The notes under the pieces are model-generated. The model was not told where the DNA came from. It worked only from the letters and a program-made list of their open reading frames with translations, and did not search any database. From Okeania sp. SIO2C9 (GTDB taxonomy: Bacteria; Cyanobacteriota; Cyanobacteriia; Cyanobacteriales; Microcoleaceae): DNA of 40,810 nt. A program made the translations under genes and the position numbers. Location: positions 1-40,810 of the forward strand of contig NZ_JAAHGO010000080.1 of the NCBI RefSeq assembly GCF_010672455.1, in the 5' to 3' direction. Shown in pieces: positions 35,059-40,810 of the stretch (position 1 is its first letter; each line of letters opens with the position of its first letter).

Positions 35059-37719
35059 ATGCAAAAATACACTATTAATATTCTACTAATAGAAGATGAT
35101 GAAGATGATTTTATCGCCATCAATGACATTTTATCAGAAGTAGAGTCACCAAAAATATCTCTGGATTGGAAAAATACTTATGAAGAGGGATTAGATGCAA
35201 TACAAATAGGAGAATATGACGTTTGTTTGCTTGACTATCGTTTAGGAGAAAAAGACGGAATAGAATTACTAAAAACAGCAATAGAACTTAATTGTCAGAC
35301 ACCAATTATATTCATTACAGGTCAAGGCGATCGAGAATTAGACCTGCTGGCCATGAGAATAGGAGCAGCAGATTACTTGAATAAATTAGAAATTCGAGAA
35401 CATACATTAGAGCGAGTAATTCGTTATGCAATTGAAAGAAATAAAAATTTAATTGCCCTCCAAGAAATTCAAGCCAAACTACAAGAAGCTCAAAAAATTC
35501 CTCATTTAGGTAACTGGGAATTAAACCTAAAAACACAGAAAATAACTTGGTCTGATGAAGTATTTCGGATTTTTGGTCTGAGTGGGACTCAAAAGCAGCC
35601 AACTTATGCAGAATTCCTGCAAATGTTCGTTCCCGAAAGTAGAAAATTATGGTCAGAAAATATGACTTTAATCTTAGAGAAAACACAAAAGTGTGAATGT
35701 GAATATGAAATAATTCGCCCGGACGGAACACTGAGATATCTTTATACTAAGACGACTGTAATCACAAATAGTAACTTAGAATCAATCAAAATATTTGGCA
35801 CAATTCTAGATATTACAGAGCGCCAACTAGCCGAATTAGAAGTCAAAAAAATTAGAAAACAAGAGCATTTATTAAGTCTGGTGATAGACAGAATTAATCG
35901 GTCTTTAAACTTAGAAGAAATATTAGAAACTACAGTAGAGTCAGTGAGAGAGTTTTTGCAATGCGACCGCGTAATAATTTACCGTTTCTTATCAAATGGT
36001 CATGGTCTTGTAGAAAAAGAATCTTTAGCACCAAATTGTCTTTCACTGTTAGGAATGACAATAGTCGATCCATGTTTTCGCAACAGCGATATTTTAGAAC
36101 GTTATAAACAAGGATATTTTAGTATTATTCATAATATTAATCAATCGGAGATGCAACAATGTCATATTGATATGCTCAGGGATTTTCAGGTGCAAGCAAA
36201 TATAGTACTACCTATCTTAATTACAAACGAAACTGAAAACAAAAATCATACTGACAAATCAGAAATTAATGTATGGGGGTTATTAATAGCTCATCATTGT
36301 CGAGAAAATAGACAGTGGAAAATATCGGAAACCGACTTATTAAGACGCTTGGCAGCTCAGACAGCGATCGCTATTCAACAAGCTCAACTTTATCAACGCT
36401 TAGAAAAACTTAATCAAGAATTAGAAGCAATTGCATATATTGATGATTTAACAGGAGTGTTTAACCGTCGTCATTTTGAGCAAAAATTTAAACAAGAATG
36501 GAGAAGGTTGGCGCGAGAAGAAGCTCTCATCTCAATTATTATGTTAGATATAGACTACTTTAAACCTTATAACGATACCTACGGCCATCAACAGGGAGAT
36601 AAATGTTTGCAACAAGTAGCTAAAACTATTAAAGCGACAGTGAAACGACCAGGAGATTTTGTCGCCCGATATGGTGGAGAAGAGTTTGTAGTTGTGTTGC
36701 CAAATACCCCCATGGAAGGAGCACTTAAGGTGGCAGAAAATATCAGAACAGAAATTGAAGCTTTAAAAATTCCTCATCAAGCTTCAGCAACAAGTCAGTG
36801 GGTGACAAGTAGTTTAGGAGTTGCAGATACTAATTGCTCAAAAACATCTAATCCAGATAGATTGCTAAAAGCAGCAGATACTGCTCTCTACAATGCTAAA
36901 ACTTCTGGCAGAAACCGTATAGGGATTTATTATGTATGTATGGAAAGTCTAGAGAAACAACAGCAAGAAATTAATTTAGTTACACAACTACGAGATGCTT
37001 TAAGAGAAAATGGTTTTTGTCTGTTTTCACAAGCAATTGTCCCATTGCATGAAGGTGTACAAGCAAGACTTTATGAAATTTTGCTCAGATTTAGATATCC
37101 TTCAGGTAAAATTGTTTCACCAGCTGCTTTCCTACCAGTAGCGGAGCGCTATCATCTAATGCCAAGAATTGACCGTTGGGTCGTAAAAAATCTACTATAT
37201 TTCCTGTCTTCGCAGAAAATTGATAATTCACACCTAGATTGTATTTTTACTGTTAATCTTTCTGGTGCTAGCATCAACGACAGCCATTTTCTAGAATTTA
37301 TCGAACATCAATTTGCCTATTTTGAAGTGCCCCCCCAAAAAATTTGTTTTGAGATTACTGAGACCATAGCCATTACTAATTTAGATAAAGCAGCAAAATT
37401 TATTCACTCTCTCAAACAAGTTGGTTGTAGTTTTGCTTTAGATGATTTTGGCAAAGGAATGTCTTCTCTTTCTTATCTCACAAACTTGCCAGTAGATTAT
37501 CTCAAGATTGACGGGATGTTTATTAAGAAGATGGAAAAAGATACTGTCACTCAAGCAATAGTAGAAGGTATTCATCATATTGGCAGGGCAATGAATTTAA
37601 AAGTAATAGCTGAATATATAGAAACAGAGTCAATTCTCAACAAAGTCAGTAGTTTAGGAATAGATTATGGTCAAGGCTTTTATCTTGACAAACCCAGCGC
37701 ACTTTTGTCTTCTGTTTAA
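35059..37719 (+). CDS. REC-PAS-cyanobacteriochrome GAF-GGDEF-EAL protein
   Basis: Bifunctional-looking cyclic-di-GMP enzyme. Receiver 1-125 with Asp59 (CLLDYRLGEKDG); PAS about 145-255; GAF about 280-445; GGDEF about 455-625; EAL about 640-880. The GAF has the cyanobacteriochrome canonical Cys368-His369 (EMQQCHIDMLRDFQVQAN) and a DXCF motif, DPCF at 337-340 with Cys339, so a covalently bound bilin is predicted. GGEEF (539-543) is intact and preceded five residues upstream by an RPGD inhibitory site (530-533). EAL keeps the key residues: Glu673 (as EIL), Asn733, Glu765, Asp795-Asp796, Lys816, Glu852, Gln872, with DFGKG instead of the usual DFGTG. It may be light-controlled and phosphorylation-controlled. 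It lies 0.4 kb after the Rcp gene. Confidence 0.92.
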   Translation: MQKYTINILLIEDDEDDFIAINDILSEVESPKISLDWKNTYEEGLDAIQIGEYDVCLLDYRLGEKDGIELLKTAIELNCQTPIIFITGQGDRELDLLAMRIGAADYLNKLEIREHTLERVIRYAIERNKNLIALQEIQAKLQEAQKIPHLGNWELNLKTQKITWSDEVFRIFGLSGTQKQPTYAEFLQMFVPESRKLWSENMTLILEKTQKCECEYEIIRPDGTLRYLYTKTTVITNSNLESIKIFGTILDITERQLAELEVKKIRKQEHLLSLVIDRINRSLNLEEILETTVESVREFLQCDRVIIYRFLSNGHGLVEKESLAPNCLSLLGMTIVDPCFRNSDILERYKQGYFSIIHNINQSEMQQCHIDMLRDFQVQANIVLPILITNETENKNHTDKSEINVWGLLIAHHCRENRQWKISETDLLRRLAAQTAIAIQQAQLYQRLEKLNQELEAIAYIDDLTGVFNRRHFEQKFKQEWRRLAREEALISIIMLDIDYFKPYNDTYGHQQGDKCLQQVAKTIKATVKRPGDFVARYGGEEFVVVLPNTPMEGALKVAENIRTEIEALKIPHQASATSQWVTSSLGVADTNCSKTSNPDRLLKAADTALYNAKTSGRNRIGIYYVCMESLEKQQQEINLVTQLRDALRENGFCLFSQAIVPLHEGVQARLYEILLRFRYPSGKIVSPAAFLPVAERYHLMPRIDRWVVKNLLYFLSSQKIDNSHLDCIFTVNLSGASINDSHFLEFIEHQFAYFEVPPQKICFEITETIAITNLDKAAKFIHSLKQVGCSFALDDFGKGMSSLSYLTNLPVDYLKIDGMFIKKMEKDTVTQAIVEGIHHIGRAMNLKVIAEYIETESILNKVSSLGIDYGQGFYLDKPSALLSSV

Positions 37720-37974
37720 AGAGTCAGGAGTCAGGAGTCGGGAGTCAGGAGTCAGGAGTCAGGAGGAAATAAAAAGAAGAAGGAAGAAGAGGAGAAAATT
37801 TTTTCATCACTAATTATCCGGACATGATATAAATATTATACCAAATTGAAATGAAGCTGCATAGAATAATACTTAAAGCACAATTGACTGTAGATAGGCA
37901 TAGATAAATATAGATTAATGAATGAATTTCGTAATTCTATGCAACCTCATATAAAATTGGTATTAGATATCTCC
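37720..37974. repeat. GAGTCAG 7-bp satellite and spacer
   Basis: Six GAGTCAG-type units (37721-37764, one with GAGTCGG) begin 1-2 bp after the stop codon, then AAGAAGGA-rich sequence. CCGGACATGATATAAAT near 37818 is an end fragment of the ATATCATGTCCG MITE. No gene is seen. Confidence 0.7.
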
Positions 37975-38055
37975 AAAAATCAATTCTCATAAAGAAATTA
38001 TCAATTATTTCTCTCTACTGCCTACTGCCTACTGCCTCTTTTGGAAGAGATGTCT
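37975..38055. mobile_element. AGACATCTCC-family MITE (81 bp)
   Basis: Left end AGATATCTCC and right end AGAGATGTCT, with CTACTGC 7-bp units inside (about 38015-38036). It lies 3 bp before the next member. Confidence 0.65.
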
Positions 38056-38058
38056 ATT

Positions 38059-38189
38059 AGACATCTCCAAAAATCAAAAATCAAATTAATTCTTATCCAT
38101 AAATTATCAATTCTTCCTCCCTATTCCCTGTTCCCTGTTCCCTGTTCCCTGTTCCCTGTTCCCTGTTCCCTCTTTTGGAGGAGATGTCT
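38059..38189. mobile_element. AGACATCTCC-family MITE with a TTCCCTG array (131 bp)
   Basis: AGACATCTCC (38059-38068) and GGAGATGTCT (38180-38189) are perfect inverted ends. Inside, CCCTGTT 7-bp units repeat about six times (38124-38171). An open frame here is only repeat. The 177 bp up to the next gene hold nothing recognisable. Confidence 0.75.
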
Positions 38190-38366
38190 ATTGTATTTTA
38201 TCAAGATTTCTGCTATTGAATTACCAATATAAGCACCTCTTCCAAAAAATAGAAAATTAAAGCATAGTTCTCAGGGGACGAGGGTCTGAAGGATGAAAGT
38301 AGTCTTTTAGACTTTAGCTAAATTAGAAAAAAAGTAGTATAAAAATGAGAATAGGGAAAAAATATT

Positions 38367-39785
38367 ATGAGCAAGCAACACTGGTTAGATATAAGTGAAT
38401 ATGTCTGCCTAGCAGGTTCAGTTTTAGGAACCATTGCTTCAGTTACTTCTGGACAGGCAATATACACAGCAGCACCTTTAACTTTGGCCTTATCTGCAAG
38501 TGTAGCGAATAGAAAGCGGATAGATAAATTGCAACAACAAGAACAAAGACTAGCGCTTACAGATATTCAGAAAACCTTCTTAGAAGATGTGGATAGAGTT
38601 GATAGTCAAACATCTAAATTGCAAGAAAAACTGAATCTTCAAACTGAGGAACAAGAAAAGAAATTAGAAGTAATAACAGAACAGCTGAATCAAAAATTAG
38701 TCGCTGAAAGGGAAACCTTACAGTGGCAAACTCAGCAACAAAGGAATAAATTACAAGAAGTTATAGAGTTAATACCAACTGAACTAGAACAACTCATTCA
38801 ACGTTTAGATCCATTAGAACGTCAGCAGAAAGAAATCATCAGTCAACGCTTACCTTGGGCAGTTTCAGCCATTGAGGAGTTGCAAGATAAAGCTGCTGCC
38901 ATAGCACCCTTAGAAAGTAACTTTGGTCATATTAGCAGAAATCTGCAAATTTTGAATAAGCGTGTTGGGAGTCTGCCTCAACCAGAGTTTTTTAGTAAAA
39001 TTGAAACAGCTATTACTTCAGTAGAGAAGCGACTTGATTTGAATCCTATCAATCTTCAAGGTGCAGTGCTGACAGATGCAGATTTCAGTGATATTTATCT
39101 CAAGAATGCAAAACTAACAGATGCTAATCTCAGTGGTGTTAACTTGGGTGGTGCTTGTTTAAATAATGCCAATCTCACAGATGTTAACCTCAGCAATGCT
39201 AATTTAACAGGTGCAGACTTGGCAGTTGCTAATCTATCCTACGCAAACTTGAATCATGCTGAACTTGGTGAAGTTGATTTGTCTGGTGCTAATCTTAGTG
39301 GAGTAGATTTATCCTCAGCTAATCTCAGTGGTGTTAATCTTTCGTCTGCTAATCTCACAGATGCAGATTTATCCTCAGCTAACCTCAGTGGTGCAAACCT
39401 AACTAACGCTAACCTCAGTGGAGTTATTCTCAGTCATGCAGATTTAAGTAATGCTAACCTCATTGGTGCTAACTTGTCTCATGCAGGTTTAAATAATACT
39501 AATCTTAGTAATGCAAATCTTTGTGCTGCACAATTGTGGTGTCCTGATATAAGTAACGCTGACTTAACTGGTATATTAATAGATCGTAACACTAAATTAG
39601 ACGAAAAAACTCAAGAGCAATTGCAAAGAGCAAGTCATAAAACAAAGAATCAAAATCTTCGTCGTTATGGTACGAAAGTAACTAATATTAATCATAATGG
39701 CGTTCATCTGATGGGTCCTAATTTTTTGGAAGGAAAATCAAATGATAGCGTTGTGATTCAACCTTCAATTATTGATACAAAATAA
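38367..39785 (+). CDS. Membrane-hairpin, coiled-coil, pentapeptide-repeat protein
   Basis: Residues about 10-48 form a hydrophobic hairpin (YVCLAGSVLGTIASV; IYTAAPLTLALSASV) ending in a basic stop, NRKR. A long Gln/Glu-rich coiled coil covers about 50-150 and further helices lead to about 220. Residues about 225-405 contain some 35 pentapeptides of the A(D/N)LSx type, which fold as a right-handed quadrilateral beta helix. The last 65 residues are basic and polar (RASHKTKNQNLRR). Pentapeptide proteins are abundant in cyanobacteria with mostly unknown roles; the anchor plus coiled coil suggests a membrane-associated scaffold (inference). Neither gyrase-type resistance nor enzymatic motifs are visible. 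Confidence 0.85.
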   Translation: MSKQHWLDISEYVCLAGSVLGTIASVTSGQAIYTAAPLTLALSASVANRKRIDKLQQQEQRLALTDIQKTFLEDVDRVDSQTSKLQEKLNLQTEEQEKKLEVITEQLNQKLVAERETLQWQTQQQRNKLQEVIELIPTELEQLIQRLDPLERQQKEIISQRLPWAVSAIEELQDKAAAIAPLESNFGHISRNLQILNKRVGSLPQPEFFSKIETAITSVEKRLDLNPINLQGAVLTDADFSDIYLKNAKLTDANLSGVNLGGACLNNANLTDVNLSNANLTGADLAVANLSYANLNHAELGEVDLSGANLSGVDLSSANLSGVNLSSANLTDADLSSANLSGANLTNANLSGVILSHADLSNANLIGANLSHAGLNNTNLSNANLCAAQLWCPDISNADLTGILIDRNTKLDEKTQEQLQRASHKTKNQNLRRYGTKVTNINHNGVHLMGPNFLEGKSNDSVVIQPSIIDTK

Positions 39786-40139
39786 GACCTCTTATATCAT
39801 TAAGACTTACCGAATAATTAAGGTTTCAAGCCTCTCCTTGGCTGCGCCACGAGCTGTCGCTCTACAAGGAGAAGCAAGAAAAAATTTTCAAGGAGAGGTA
39901 ATTGTTAATTATTAATTATTAATTATTACAGCGCTTTTCGCTCTTGATGAACCACATCTTCACAAGCAAAACTTTGTAGGGACGTTCCATGGAACGTCCC
40001 TACTGTGGTCTACCCAAATGAAAACCGCTGTAATTGTTGAAGCACCTGCAACGTATTTTCCTCTGAAGCGACCGACAGGGTTTGCGGAGCAGTCCGGAAC
40101 GGAAAGCAATCTCAAATCCTAGTTTTTCAAACCTCATGG
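39786..40139. repeat. Spacer with R1-like repeat and TTACAGCG MITE
   Basis: An R1-related segment spans about 39828-39905, followed by AATTATT 7-bp units. A MITE with inverted ends ATTACAGCGCTTTTC / GAAAACCGCTGTAAT spans about 39925-40034 and encloses a perfect 28-bp palindrome at 39976-40003 (core TCCATGGA). Near 40080, GCGGAGCAGTCCGGAACGG is a variant of the word seen at 16258. No gene is seen. Confidence 0.6.
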
Positions 40140-40293
40140 GTAAGTCCTGATCATCACAAAAAGTCGGGAAGTTGGAAACCAGAAAGTTTCAACGGCTGGA
40201 TGAAAACGACGGGCGCGGGTTTTAACCCGTAGTCACATTGACAGTTCGAGTTCTTAGTCGCTAATATAGGTATTATACAGCGAAAACGAAACT
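40140..40293 (+). other. Structured end region of an IS605-type element
   Basis: GGGAAGTTGGAAACCAGAAA and nearby sequence can fold, and CGGGTT-TT-AACCCG at 40216-40229 is a strong hairpin of the sort found at the ends of IS200/IS605 elements. It may be the left end of the tnpB element that follows, or the right end/omegaRNA of a lost one. I cannot decide between them. Confidence 0.45.
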
Positions 40294-40638
40294 ATGTACC
40301 TAACCCAAAAGAACAAAATTAGAAATTTGTCTATCACTGAATTTAAAGCCTTAAAAGAATTGTGCAGATTGTCTAAAAATATGTACAATGTCGGCCTGTA
40401 TTCTGTGCGACAGTTTTATTTTTCTGAGGGAGGGTATCTGAGGTATGAGTCAAATTACCATTACTGCAAAGAAAATGAAAATTACCGGCTACTTCAAACC
40501 GATATTGCACAGCAAATTTTAAAAGTTGTTGATAGGTCTTTCAAGTCATTTTTTAATTTGATTGAGAAGGCAAAAGAAAGTGTATATCGGTTTGAACAAA
40601 TACGAATGCCTAGATACCTCAAGAAAGAGGGTGGTTAG
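40294..40638 (+). pseudogene. tnpB: 5' fragment of tnpB (IS605/OrfB family)
   Basis: The first 113 codons of an RNA-guided TnpB nuclease are intact: the N-terminal helices KALKELCRLSKNMYNVGLYS, YLRYESNYHYCKENENYRLL and AQQILKVVDRSFKSFFNLI. The frame stops after MPRYLKKEGG, where family members of about 400 aa continue, so the RuvC catalytic part is missing. The sequence just after the break is a different element's left end, which suggests insertion or deletion at about 40633. Whether the 3' part resumes outside the window is unknown. It cannot encode a working nuclease as it stands. Confidence 0.85.
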
Positions 40639-40733
40639 CTGTTGAATGAAAATTGTATAAAATAGTGGCTATTTGTAACAAATGTGTGTTAATATTAAAT
40701 AGGCAACTAAAGCTTAGGAAATAATTCATGTGA

Positions 40734-40810
40734 ATGCGACTTGTTGACAGACATATTATTAACCGAACACATAACTTTTGGCGAGTGTGTGATGAGTTAG
40801 CCTTTAAGTC
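40734..40810 (+). CDS. Second tnpB-like gene, 5' end only
   Basis: From the ATG at 40734 the frame reads MRLVDRHIINRTHNFWRVCD and continues to the window edge. This resembles the start of another TnpB/OrfB subgroup (M-x-V-x-RH-I-I-x(3)-H). It is not similar to the N-terminus of the tnpB fragment 95 bp upstream, so it belongs to a different element. Only about 25 codons are visible, so confidence is modest. Confidence 0.6.
   Translation, partial: MRLVDRHIINRTHNFWRVCDELAFK

Noticed and set aside
37721-38171. CRISPR array
   Set aside because: Units are 7 bp with no spacers, and no cas genes are present; the same holds for the other satellites.
38041-38232. 63-codon frame with SLFPVPC repeats
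   Set aside because: It is only the CCCTGTT array of a MITE in one frame.
1-40810. tRNA or rRNA genes
   Set aside because: I looked for T-arm GGTTCGAATCC-like sequences and rRNA landmarks in the spacers by eye and found none; a tRNAscan or Rfam run would settle this.

Overview
The window comes from a filamentous, probably marine, cyanobacterium of the Trichodesmium/Okeania kind (Oscillatoriales). The evidence is scattered HIP1 octamers (GCGATCGC), a cyanobacterial Rubisco activase with a Rubisco-small-subunit-like tail, ferredoxin-type nitrate and nitrite reductases with a single-polypeptide NrtP/NapA nitrate permease, a bilin-type GAF domain, low GC, and low coding density. Assigned genes cover about two thirds of the window. 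The genus is inference; no rRNA or other marker gene is present.

Layout. 1-1160: the 3' end of a group II intron sitting in a decaying tandem repeat. 1186-4767: a small unknown ORF, rca, and an orphan ABC permease. 4768-6036: a long spacer with a relic of an IS200-type transposase. 6037-15754: an HtrA protease, an RTX protein with two N-terminal beta domains, an HI0933-family flavoprotein, a 54-residue rubredoxin, an RTX-CAP fusion and a polysaccharide deacetylase. These are separated by spacers made almost entirely of small mobile repeats. 17453-20314: a secreted SLH protein ending in a seven-bladed WD40 propeller. 20911-23618: a PhnD-like lipoprotein followed by a sensor kinase. 24096-31642 (minus strand): narB, nrtP, an unknown membrane-anchored ORF and nirA, with a textbook NtcA promoter upstream of nirA. 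32276-37719: a histidine kinase with an ethylene-receptor membrane domain, an Rcp-type response regulator, and a REC-PAS-GAF-GGDEF-EAL protein whose GAF domain carries both cysteines of a DXCF cyanobacteriochrome. 38367-39785: a membrane-hairpin, coiled-coil, pentapeptide-repeat protein. 40140-40810: two IS605-type tnpB genes, one broken and one cut by the window edge.

How the genes work together. The minus-strand block is a nitrate assimilation unit: uptake by NrtP, nitrate to nitrite by NarB, nitrite to ammonium by NirA. The 32-38 kb block looks like a signalling unit in which an ethylene-receptor-like kinase with an adjacent receiver sits next to a predicted light-gated cyclic-di-GMP enzyme. 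This is the strongest candidate for an undescribed system in the window.

The spacers are the other notable content. At least five MITE-like families are present. Three copies of one family have 7-8 bp target duplications, a 585 bp element has a TCTAA duplication, and one MITE carries a second repeat inserted inside it. There are also 28 bp near-perfect palindromes whose cores vary symmetrically, many satellites that all share a 7 bp period though their words differ, and an omegaRNA/right-end sequence with no tnpB.
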